A stretch of DNA of 64,000 bases, from contig CAVPGM010000046.1 of assembly GCA_963703945.1 (NCBI GenBank), positions 124,001 through 188,000 on the forward strand, in the 5' to 3' direction. A program made the position numbers and the translations under genes. Positions 26,572 through 35,688 of the stretch are shown piece after piece. Positions within the stretch are counted from its first letter, which is position 1, and each line of letters begins with the position of its first letter. Source of the DNA: JALORV01 sp963703945. GTDB lineage: Bacteria; Pseudomonadota; Gammaproteobacteria; Burkholderiales; Burkholderiaceae_F. The notes below the pieces were generated by a model. That model saw only the letters and a list, made by a program, of their open reading frames with translations, was not told the origin of the DNA and searched no databases.

Positions 26572-27336
26572 GTGGAAACTTCAAAGAGCACGCAGCAGGA
26601 GATGCATCCCGGTACACACCATGTGTCACTCGGGAAGTGGGAATTGCCGATCGAACTGCTGGTCATCGCGAATCTCGTCGCGCTGGCGTTCGAGACGCTG
26701 CCGGACCTTTCGCCGTTCTGGCACGCGACGCTCTGGCGATTCGAGGTCTTCTGTGCCCTCGTCTACACCGTCGAGTACGCGGTGCGTCTGCATCGCGCCC
26801 GTCCGCACTGGAAGTACGCCGTCTCGTTCTACGGAATCATCGACCTGCTGGCGATCCTGCCGTTCTACCTGATGGTGTCGTTCAATCTGCAGGCCGTGCG
26901 GGCGTTCCGCCTGCTGCGCCTGCTGCGGCTGTTCAAGCTGGTGCGGTACACGAACGCAACGTATCGCTTTCGCCGGGCATTCGCCATCGCGCGGGACGAT
27001 CTGATTCTGTTTGGAGTGATCGCGCTGATCGTTCTCTACCTGTCGGCGATCGGCATCTATTACTTCGAACATGATTCCCAGCCCGAGCGCTTCACTTCGA
27101 TCTTCGACAGCCTGTGGTGGGCCGTCTCGACGCTGACGACGGTCGGCTACGGCGACATCTATCCGGTCACGCCGGGCGGCCGGCTCTTCACGTTCATCGT
27201 GCTCGTGCTGGGGCTAGGTGTCATTGCCGTGCCATCCGGACTGCTGGCGTCGGCGCTTTCCCGCGTGCGAGCGGAAGAGGTGGCGCACCATCAGGCCTCG
27301 ATCGAGAAGGCGCACGAGCGCAGTTGGTCGGACTGA
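26572..27336 (+). CDS. Voltage-gated-like potassium channel (ion transporter family)
   Basis: A six-helix potassium channel subunit of about 254 residues. It has an S4-like helix with arginines every third residue (RAFRLLRLLRLFKLVRY), a pore helix and the selectivity filter T190-V-G-Y-G194, then S6 (FTFIVLVLGLGVIAVPSGLL). It ends in a short soluble tail without an RCK or cyclic-nucleotide domain. Functions as a tetramer in the inner membrane. The start is GTG 26572; ATG 26602 is possible but has weaker spacing to a ribosome binding site. It is monocistronic and converges with the MATE gene. Confidence 0.9.
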   Translation: METSKSTQQEMHPGTHHVSLGKWELPIELLVIANLVALAFETLPDLSPFWHATLWRFEVFCALVYTVEYAVRLHRARPHWKYAVSFYGIIDLLAILPFYLMVSFNLQAVRAFRLLRLLRLFKLVRYTNATYRFRRAFAIARDDLILFGVIALIVLYLSAIGIYYFEHDSQPERFTSIFDSLWWAVSTLTTVGYGDIYPVTPGGRLFTFIVLVLGLGVIAVPSGLLASALSRVRAEEVAHHQASIEKAHERSWSD

Positions 27337-27363
27337 CGCCGGCTGCAGACCGGCCTCCGGTGC

Positions 27364-28734
27364 TCAGTGTTCCGCGATGCGTCGACGCGACTCGGCCACG
27401 GCCAGCGATGCCAGCGCGACGGCAGCGATGCCCAGTGCGAATGTGGCCGCCTGCCAGAAGCCGACCGCGCCGCGCGGCGGGCCCAGCGGCGTCGCGCTCA
27501 ATGCGATCCAGTACCCTCCGCCCAGGCCCATGACCCACAGTGCAACGCCGTAGATCACCATCGGCCAGAACGTCTGTCGGTAGCCACGCAGGATGAACGT
27601 GCCCATCCCCTGCATCGCATCGAACACGTGAAACACGACCACCCAACCGATCAGGGTGAGCGCCATCGACTCTACCGCCGCGTCGTGCGTATAGGCGCCG
27701 ATGACCGGCGCGCGAAGAGTCCATAGCAGCGCCGCGGCGGTGAGCCCGACTGCTGTCGCGAGGCGAAGTCCCCGCAGAGCCGCGCGACGCGCGGTGCGGG
27801 GCGACCCGCCGCCCAGCGACTGCGCGACCAGCACGCTCGTGGCCACGCCCAGTGACAGCGGAACCATGAAGAGAATCGCCGCCAGATTGGCGACGATCTG
27901 GTGACCGGCGACCGACACGGCGCCGAGGCGGGCGATCAGCACCGACATGAAGGTGAACGAGGTCACTTCGAACAGCGTCGACAGTCCGATCGGCAAGCCG
28001 AGCTTCAGCAACTCACGCTGACTCGACCAGCGCGGTCCCGACCACCGCGTCGCGCGAAAGCGCCGATAAAACGGGTCAACGTTCCAGATCAGCAGATTCA
28101 AGGCGATCGCTACCCACGCAAGCACCGCGCTGGAAACGCCTGCGCCGGCACCGCCCATCGGCTCGATCGGCCCCCAGCCGTACATGAAGAGCGCGTTGAG
28201 CGGCGCCTTCAGCCCCAGTACGGTGAGGTTGATCACCATGGTCGCCGCAGGCCGTGATACCGCGGCGTTCAGGGCGACGAAGACCCGCGTCGCCAGGCCG
28301 GCCGGCAGGCCGCACGCGGCCGCAACGAGATAGGTGGTCGTGATTTCGGCCACGCGTCCGTCGACTGATGCAATGCCTGTCCAGAATCCGGTCGCCAGCA
28401 CGATCGGCAACGCAGGTGCGAGCAGCGTCGCTGACAGCCACAACGCCTGCTGCAGCTCCTCACCGATCGCCCGCCAGCGTTGCGCGCCATAGTGGTGGCC
28501 GGCAATTGGCGACAGCGCCTGCACAACCGCCATGAAGCTGATGTAGATCGTCACGTAGATGCTGGAACCGACCGCGACACCGGCCATGTCCTCGGCCGAC
28601 AAGCGCCCGGCCATGACCGCATCGATGGTCCCATTGCCAACGACCGCAAGATTCGCGATGAACAGCGGCCACGCCAGCTTCAGCAATGCGGCAAGCGAAA
28701 CATCCGGCGGCGTCGGCCGGCCAGCGGCTTCCAT
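27364..28734 (-). CDS. MATE-family multidrug efflux protein (NorM-like)
   Basis: A 456-residue polytopic transporter with two MatE repeats and about 12 hydrophobic helices. The first repeat opens LLKLAWPLFIANLAVVGNG with TIDAVMAGRLSAEDMAGVAVG, the typical MATE signature. The second repeat begins around LLKLGLPIGLSTLFEVTSFT. NorM-type members export cationic drugs in exchange for Na+ or H+. The stop lies 27 nt from the convergent channel gene, and the start is 22 nt downstream of the ArnT-like gene on the same strand, so the two may be co-transcribed. Confidence 0.9.
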   Translation of the reverse strand: MEAAGRPTPPDVSLAALLKLAWPLFIANLAVVGNGTIDAVMAGRLSAEDMAGVAVGSSIYVTIYISFMAVVQALSPIAGHHYGAQRWRAIGEELQQALWLSATLLAPALPIVLATGFWTGIASVDGRVAEITTTYLVAAACGLPAGLATRVFVALNAAVSRPAATMVINLTVLGLKAPLNALFMYGWGPIEPMGGAGAGVSSAVLAWVAIALNLLIWNVDPFYRRFRATRWSGPRWSSQRELLKLGLPIGLSTLFEVTSFTFMSVLIARLGAVSVAGHQIVANLAAILFMVPLSLGVATSVLVAQSLGGGSPRTARRAALRGLRLATAVGLTAAALLWTLRAPVIGAYTHDAAVESMALTLIGWVVVFHVFDAMQGMGTFILRGYRQTFWPMVIYGVALWVMGLGGGYWIALSATPLGPPRGAVGFWQAATFALGIAAVALASLAVAESRRRIAEH

Positions 28735-28755
28735 GCTTGTCGGGCGATCAGATGT

Positions 28756-30492
28756 TCAGGGCGTGCGGCGCACCCAGATGCGCAGCGTCTCGTCGTAGCG
28801 CGCTCGACGCGTCACGTCATACACCGATTCCCAGTTGCCGGGTGGAGGAGCATCGTCTGCGGTGGTCCGCCGGCTGTCGCGCTGAAGCAGTACCCGGCAA
28901 AGCCCGGCATCCGACGGGCGCTCGAAGCGGATGTGCCCGTGGTACGCCAGCATGGCCCGCGTCGAGGGGGGGACCGCTGCCGTCTGCACGCAACTGTCGC
29001 CTCCGACCCGCTGGATTTGCTCCGAAATCACCTTGGCCAGCGAGGCGTACGAACGCGAGTAGTCGACAGCCGGCGCCAGCAGCATGTACGAGGCCAGCCC
29101 CAGCAGCGCTAGCCCGGCTGCCGCAATGAACGGTCCCTTCCACAGCATCGGAGGGCGGACCCGCAGACGCCAGACCACTAGCGCCAGCCAGGCAGTCGTC
29201 GCAATTGCGGCCACCAGTATTGCTGGGGCATGAACCCCCGGCTCAAAGCCCGGAGCGAGCCGCGCAATCGATACAGACATCTTCGGCGGGAATCCGGTAT
29301 TCCACGCCGCGTAATAGAGCCACAGCGCGCTGAAAGCGATGGTGAACAGCGCCACCGAAAACCAGTCGATGGCGTCCTCGGCGGTGCGCTTCAGGGAGGA
29401 CACCCCGAACGCTGCGAGCACCACCAGCGCGGGCACCGTGATCAGGAATTCGCGGTCGCCCGGACTCGATGACAGCATCAGCGCAAGCAGCCCGGCCGCC
29501 GTCACCATCAGGGGCAGGCCGATATGCGGCCGGCGCACGAAGTGGCGCCACGAATAGATCGTCCAGAACGCGAACGGCCAAAGCGGCCACGCATACCAGC
29601 CGAGATTGCGCAGCAGCCATCCGACGTTTTCGGCACGGGGCCATCCGATGCTCGCGCGGTTCCACTGCCACCATTGCTGCATGTACCGCTCGGTTTCCGG
29701 CGCATCGACGAGCCGGGCGCCGAGCGGCCAGAGCGCGAAGACCAGCATGGCGAGCAGCGCGATCAGGGTCGCGCGCTCGACGCGGCGGTCACCGTATGAA
29801 GCGGTGAAACCGATGCCGGCGAGCGCAAGCACGCCGGCCGGCAGCCAGCCACGCGACAAAGCGACCGCGCCGAGGGCGACACCGGCCACAGCGGACCCCG
29901 TCCACGGATCGTCGAGTGAATAGGCAAGGCCGAACAGGAGGACGCAGACCAGCGCAAGCAGCACCGGCTCGGCTCCGCTTTCGTGCAGGCGTCCCAGGAC
30001 GCCAAACGTCGCGGTCAGCAGCAGCACCGAGACATCGGCCAGCATCCGTCCGTAGGCGCGTGGCGAAGCCTCGCCGCCGAAGGCCAGCGCCACGGGCTGC
30101 GCCTCGTCTCGGCGTGCCAAACGATAGGTTGCATACCAGAGTGCGTAGGTTGCGATGGCGAACCAGAAGACGGTCACAAGGCGCGCGGCCACGAAATCGC
30201 CGAGCGCCGGCCCCAGCCAGCGCAGGAACAGCGCCCCGAGCCAAAAGGGCAGGGGGCCCTCTTCCGGTATCGGTTCTCCTGCGATCGACGGCAGCCACCA
30301 GTCGAGCGTGGAGCCCGAGGCCATGCTCCAGGCCACGCCGAAGCCGCTGGCGTCGTCCGGCGTCCAAGGCTCCCGCCCGAATAGTCCCGGCACGATGTAG
30401 ACGGCCAGCACCAGGAACAATACTGTGCGCGACAGTTTGCCGGCCGCGGCCTCGGTCACGCGCGATGGTGAGAGCCGATGTTCGAAGCTCAT
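28756..30492 (-). CDS. ArnT/PMT-like membrane glycosyltransferase (GT39/83 family)
   Basis: About 578 residues from MSFEHRLSPSRV (30492). An N-terminal helix leads to REPWTPDDASGFGVAWSMAS, whose acidic pair corresponds to the catalytic Asp/Glu in the first periplasmic loop of ArnT and protein O-mannosyltransferases. Around ten further helices and a C-terminal periplasmic domain of about 130 residues follow. Such enzymes transfer sugars from polyprenyl phosphate to lipid A, proteins or polysaccharide. No arn or polymyxin-resistance genes are nearby, so the acceptor is unknown. A terminator just upstream separates it from rpmE2. Confidence 0.75.
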   Translation of the reverse strand: MSFEHRLSPSRVTEAAAGKLSRTVLFLVLAVYIVPGLFGREPWTPDDASGFGVAWSMASGSTLDWWLPSIAGEPIPEEGPLPFWLGALFLRWLGPALGDFVAARLVTVFWFAIATYALWYATYRLARRDEAQPVALAFGGEASPRAYGRMLADVSVLLLTATFGVLGRLHESGAEPVLLALVCVLLFGLAYSLDDPWTGSAVAGVALGAVALSRGWLPAGVLALAGIGFTASYGDRRVERATLIALLAMLVFALWPLGARLVDAPETERYMQQWWQWNRASIGWPRAENVGWLLRNLGWYAWPLWPFAFWTIYSWRHFVRRPHIGLPLMVTAAGLLALMLSSSPGDREFLITVPALVVLAAFGVSSLKRTAEDAIDWFSVALFTIAFSALWLYYAAWNTGFPPKMSVSIARLAPGFEPGVHAPAILVAAIATTAWLALVVWRLRVRPPMLWKGPFIAAAGLALLGLASYMLLAPAVDYSRSYASLAKVISEQIQRVGGDSCVQTAAVPPSTRAMLAYHGHIRFERPSDAGLCRVLLQRDSRRTTADDAPPPGNWESVYDVTRRARYDETLRIWVRRTP

Positions 30493-30527
30493 GCGAGGTT
30501 GTGCGGGCACCCGACGGGCGAGCCAAC

Positions 30528-30551
30528 AAAAAAGGCAGCCGGAGCCGCCTC
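30528..30551 (-). terminator. Intrinsic terminator after rpmE2 (minus strand)
   Basis: Read on the minus strand, GGCGGC (30549-30544) and GCTGCC (30539-30534) form a stem with one G-U pair, followed by six T (30533-30528). It closes the trxA/rho/rpmE2 run and insulates the ArnT-like gene. Confidence 0.8.
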
Positions 30552-30576
30552 GTTTGCCATGCGTCCCAGCTGCCCC

Positions 30577-30876
30577 TTACCGGCGACGCACCTTGGCAGC
30601 GGTGGCCTGGGCGGCAGCCGCGTTGACCGCTTCCGTCTTGGCCGCGAACTTCTGGCGAAATTTCTCGACGCGCCCGGTTTCGACGATGCGGGTCTGAGCG
30701 CCGGTATAAAACGGATGCGACTCGGACGAGGTATCGAGCTTGAACAGCGGATACGTCTTGCCCTCGAACTCGATCGTCTCGCGGGTCTGCAGCGTCGAGC
30801 GGGTGATGAACTTGAAGTCGTTCTGCATGTCCTGGAAGACGACTTCACGGTATTCGGGGTGGATGCCTGATTTCAT
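30577..30876 (-). CDS. rpmE2: 50S ribosomal protein L31 type B
   Basis: A 99-residue ribosomal protein L31. It opens MKSGIHPEYREVVFQDMQND and contains SSESHPFYTGAQTRIVETGRVEKF, the L31 signature. The CxxC zinc ribbon of type A L31 is missing, so this is the zinc-independent paralogue (YkgM/RpmE2 type). In many bacteria that form is induced under zinc limitation; beside rho in this lineage it may be the main copy. A C-terminal Ala-rich basic extension is typical. It lies 160 nt downstream of rho on the same strand. Confidence 0.95.
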   Translation of the reverse strand: MKSGIHPEYREVVFQDMQNDFKFITRSTLQTRETIEFEGKTYPLFKLDTSSESHPFYTGAQTRIVETGRVEKFRQKFAAKTEAVNAAAAQATAAKVRRR

Positions 30877-31036
30877 CTGAGCCTCGTTGTGGGCCGCCCG
30901 ACCGCGGGGTGACTCTTGCGTCTGCCTCGACCACGGTCCAGGGTTTTCGGGAACCGCGCATTATCCGGAAATTCGGGAGCGCGGGCAACCCGCCTTGTCT
31001 TCTAAGCCTTTGAAACAGAAGGTCGACTAGGGCTTA

Positions 31037-32299
<1,263 letters not shown>

Positions 32300-32321
32300 G
32301 AGGACTACCGGGGGAGTTGTG

Positions 32322-32380
32322 GGGCGCCCATAGACTGTTCCGGGCGCCCGCGGGGCGGACGGGCCGGCGAGCGCCGGCCC
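32322..32380 (-). other. Palindromes in the trxA-rho gap
   Basis: GGGCGCCC occurs twice (32322-32329 and 32342-32349) and, being self-complementary, can pair with itself across 12 nt. A perfect 8-bp stem GGGCCGGC/GCCGGCCC with a 4-nt loop occupies 32361-32380. No T tract follows on the minus strand, so this is not an ordinary intrinsic terminator. It may structure the rho leader or protect the trxA 3' end. Confidence 0.5.
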
Positions 32381-32389
32381 GGGTAACGA

Positions 32390-32713
32390 TCAGATGTTGC
32401 TGTCGATGAATGCAGTCAGTTGCGACTTGGACAGGGCGCCGACCTTGGTGCCGACCACGGCGCCGTTCTTGAACAGCATCAGCGTCGGAATGCCGCGGAT
32501 GCCGTATTTCGCCGGGGTCGACTGGTTCTCGTCGACGTTGAGCTTGGCCACCGCGATCTTCCCGCCGTATTCCTTGGAGACTTCGTCCAGGATTGGCGCG
32601 ATCATGCGGCAAGGACCGCACCATTCGGCCCAATAGTCGACCAGCACCGGAGTGTCGGACTTGATCACATCCTGCTCGAAGCTGGAGTCGCTGACGTACT
32701 TGATGTCGCTCAT
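32390..32713 (-). CDS. trxA: Thioredoxin 1
   Basis: A 107-residue cytoplasmic disulfide reductase with the active site W31-C-G-P-C35, the buried Asp26 (VLVDYWAEW), the cis-proline loop RGIPTLMLFKNG and a normal thioredoxin end. The trxA-rho order is widespread in proteobacteria. A 200-nt gap separates it from the divergent AddB-like gene and must hold both promoters. Confidence 0.97.
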   Translation of the reverse strand: MSDIKYVSDSSFEQDVIKSDTPVLVDYWAEWCGPCRMIAPILDEVSKEYGGKIAVAKLNVDENQSTPAKYGIRGIPTLMLFKNGAVVGTKVGALSKSQLTAFIDSNI

Positions 32714-32913
32714 TTAGATCCTTCTGGCGCCGGATGTCGCGCGCAATCACAAGGAGGAGAAGCTGGGGACGGTCGGGCCCGGGCACAACCCCCGATAACG
32801 GGGCGGCAGGCTTGAGTGGACGAATGGTAACACCCTCCTGAGCGATTGCGTGGTCCTGATTTCAGCCGGTCGCCGGGCCCATTTCGTCGGCACGGCATTC
32901 CTACAATGCTGAA

Positions 32914-35688
32914 ATGACCTTCGAACGGCTGGAGATCGGGGCAGACCTTGGGTTCTGGCCGTCGGCAGCGAGCGCTGTGCACGAGTTCGCGCGGCGGCAC
33001 GGCGCGCCAGCGTTGCAGTTGCAGTCCGTCACCTGGCTGGTTCACTCCGGAACCCACGTCGGTCTCGCCAGGGAGTCGCTGCGTGCCGCGCTCGGAGCGC
33101 AGGCATTCATTCCTCCGCGCATCGTTCCGTTTCCGGCCTGGCTCGGAGTGCCCACAGCCGCCGGCACGGCGGAGCGGGCCGAGGTATTCGCTGCGCTGCG
33201 CGGCAACGCCTGGGTACGCAACGTGTTCGGCGAACGGCCCGGCACGCTGTGGACACTGGCGCGCGACATCGTGCAACTGGCAGACGAACTCAGCTGGTCG
33301 TCTGCGGTCACCCCCGAAGCATTCGAGGGTCGACTGCGAACGAGCCTGGCGCGGCACTTCAAGCGTCGCGCGGCGCGGTCGCTGAATGAGTCCTCGCAGC
33401 TGGTCCTGCAGGTGTGGCGTGCCCGCCGCTCCGCCGACGACGGAGCGGCACGGGCATTGGGGGTCCTCTCCGTACGTGCCGCCGAGGCCACTCGGCCGCT
33501 CGCCTATGTCGGCGAGGCTCACTCAATGTCATCCGGCCGCGAGGCCACACAGCGATGGGAAGACGCCTTCCTTGCCAGCTATGCACAGCGCGCGCCGGTG
33601 CTGCACATCGTGCCGGTCATCGATGGTCCCGTGGCGCGACGGCCGCTGCTGGCGGCCGCGTGGCCCGAGCTCGTCGGGCGCGATACCGATGCACCGATTG
33701 CGGTGCGCGCCGACGCGGTCCGCGCACTGGGCGAACCGCCGTCTGCGCTTTCGATCGTTGCAGTGACGACGCTCGAGGAGGAGGCGACCGCGGTTGCACA
33801 GCAGGTCCTCGACTGGCGCAGCCAGGGCATCGCGTCGATCGGCTTGGTCGCGCTCGATCGGTTGACTGCCCGCCGCGTGCGTGCGCTGCTCGAGCGCGCC
33901 AGCGTCAGCGTGCGCGACGAGACCGGGTGGAAGCTTTCGACCACGAGCGCTGCGGCCTCCGTGATGCGCTGGTTCGACCTGGTGATCGACGATCTGTACT
34001 GGCGCGATCTGCTCGACTGGCTGAAGTCGCCGTTCACGCTGGCGCAGCGGCCGGACAAGGACGCCGAAGTCCTCGCCTTTGAACGCAGGATCCGCTCGGC
34101 GGGCGTCGTTCAGGGTGCACGTGCGCTTCGGCGCGTCCTGGCCGACGCGGGAAGCGGTCTCGCTGACGATCACGTTGCAGGCGCGCGCGAGGTCCTGGCG
34201 CTGATCGAGGAGCAGGTCGAGCGCACGCGCCGCGCCGGGCCGACACTCGCCGCGCACGCGCGCACGCTGCACGGCGCGCTGGACGCACTCGGCATGCGCG
34301 CGGCGCTGGCCGCGGACCGGGTCGGATCTGCCGTGCTGGGAGAACTCGCCGCACTGGCTGAAGAACTGGTGGGCGTATCGGGCCAGGCAACGCTGGCTGA
34401 TTTCCACGCGCTGGTCGCGTCGCGCTTCGAGGAGGCGGCTTTCGTCGACACCGCAGTCGATTCACCGGTGACGATGGTGTCGCTGGCCGCCACGACACTG
34501 CGACCCTTCGATGCGGCGCTGCTGATCGGGGGCGGCGCCGAGCATCTGCCCAGCATCCCCGCGGATCTGCTGTTCATGTCGTCCGCGGTGCGCACAGACC
34601 TGGGACTCGCCGGCCCGCGCGATGCAGTGCTCGCGCAGACCGCGGCACTCGCTTCGCTGATGTCGTCGACGCCGCATGTAGTGGCTACCTGGCGCACGTG
34701 GCGCGGCGACGAGCCGCTGCCGCTTTCGCCGCTGCTGGAGCGCCTTGTGTTCGTCGTTCGCCGTGCCTGCGGCGTCGAGCTCGTCGTCCCGTATACGGCC
34801 GCTTCGTGGGAAGTGTCGGCACGCAGCGTCGAGCGACCGGCACCGAGTGCGCCGAGCCTGCTGCCGTTGCGTATCTCGGCCAGTCACGCTCAAAGCCTGG
34901 TGACCTGCGCCTACCAGTTCTATGCGCGACGCATGCTCGGCCTCGCCGAGCTGGAGGATGTCATCGAACTGCCGGAGAAGCGCGAGTTCGGTGAAGTGCT
35001 GCACGAGGTCCTGCGACGGTTCCACCTCGAGTGGGGTGCGGTCGATTTCAGCGTCGTCGAGGTCGAGCGGCTGCGCGACAGTCTGGCGGACCACGGACGT
35101 GCGGTCTTCGGGCCGCAGGTCGAGCGCTCGCCCGGCCTGCTCGCGTTCCAGCGGCGATTCGAACGCCTGATCGATGGCTATATCGAATGGACGCGCACGC
35201 ATGCCTCTCACGGCTGGCGATGGGCGGCGAGCGAAGAGCCGCTGGCGCAGCGCCTGCAGCTCGCCGTTGGGCACGAGGTCGAACTAGCTGGCCGCGTCGA
35301 CCGGATCGACCGGCACGCAGACGGTCGCTTCGCCGTACTCGACTACAAGGCGCGCGCGCCTGATCAGCTGAGGAGTGCGCTGCGCGATCCGGGCGAGGAC
35401 GTGCAGCTGCCTCTGTACGGATTATTGCTGGCCCAGCGGGCCGACGCGATGGCAGTCAGCGCGTCCTACGTGAGTTTCGATCGGGCGTCGGACGGCCGTG
35501 GCGGAGTGCGGTCGATCGCGCCTCCGCAGCCGCTCGGGCGACTCGCGCGCGACGTCGGCCATCGACTTCGGGACGATCTCGAGCGCATCGCGTCCGGGGC
35601 ATCTCTTCCGGCGATCGGCATCGAATCGGCGTGCAAGTACTGCGAGATGCGCGGGCTGTGCCGGCGCGACCACTGGCAGGATCGATGA
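32914..35688 (+). CDS. AddB-like PD-(D/E)XK nuclease/helicase-like repair subunit
   Basis: A 924-residue protein matching the proteobacterial AddB-like family of probable DNA repair proteins. The N-terminal two thirds is an inactivated UvrD-like helicase: there is no Walker A lysine in the region where one is expected. The C-terminus holds a nuclease with D810-Y-K812 in FAVLDYKARA. Four cysteines, C665 (LVTCAYQF), C907, C910 and C916 (CKYCEMRGLC), form the arrangement that binds the 4Fe-4S staple in AddB. With the next gene, which it overlaps by 4 nt, it would process double-strand breaks to load RecA at Chi-like sites. Confidence 0.88.
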   Translation: MTFERLEIGADLGFWPSAASAVHEFARRHGAPALQLQSVTWLVHSGTHVGLARESLRAALGAQAFIPPRIVPFPAWLGVPTAAGTAERAEVFAALRGNAWVRNVFGERPGTLWTLARDIVQLADELSWSSAVTPEAFEGRLRTSLARHFKRRAARSLNESSQLVLQVWRARRSADDGAARALGVLSVRAAEATRPLAYVGEAHSMSSGREATQRWEDAFLASYAQRAPVLHIVPVIDGPVARRPLLAAAWPELVGRDTDAPIAVRADAVRALGEPPSALSIVAVTTLEEEATAVAQQVLDWRSQGIASIGLVALDRLTARRVRALLERASVSVRDETGWKLSTTSAAASVMRWFDLVIDDLYWRDLLDWLKSPFTLAQRPDKDAEVLAFERRIRSAGVVQGARALRRVLADAGSGLADDHVAGAREVLALIEEQVERTRRAGPTLAAHARTLHGALDALGMRAALAADRVGSAVLGELAALAEELVGVSGQATLADFHALVASRFEEAAFVDTAVDSPVTMVSLAATTLRPFDAALLIGGGAEHLPSIPADLLFMSSAVRTDLGLAGPRDAVLAQTAALASLMSSTPHVVATWRTWRGDEPLPLSPLLERLVFVVRRACGVELVVPYTAASWEVSARSVERPAPSAPSLLPLRISASHAQSLVTCAYQFYARRMLGLAELEDVIELPEKREFGEVLHEVLRRFHLEWGAVDFSVVEVERLRDSLADHGRAVFGPQVERSPGLLAFQRRFERLIDGYIEWTRTHASHGWRWAASEEPLAQRLQLAVGHEVELAGRVDRIDRHADGRFAVLDYKARAPDQLRSALRDPGEDVQLPLYGLLLAQRADAMAVSASYVSFDRASDGRGGVRSIAPPQPLGRLARDVGHRLRDDLERIASGASLPAIGIESACKYCEMRGLCRRDHWQDR

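Noticed and set aside
26572..27336. Two-pore or cyclic-nucleotide-gated channel
   Set aside because: There is one selectivity filter and no C-terminal nucleotide-binding or RCK domain.
30577..30876. Damaged L31 lacking its zinc ligands
   Set aside because: Absence of cysteines is normal for type B L31, and the rest of the protein is complete.
32914..35688. Inactivated helicase gene (no Walker A in the first repair subunit)
   Set aside because: Degenerate helicase motifs are the normal state of AddB-like proteins; the nuclease and Fe-S cysteines are intact.
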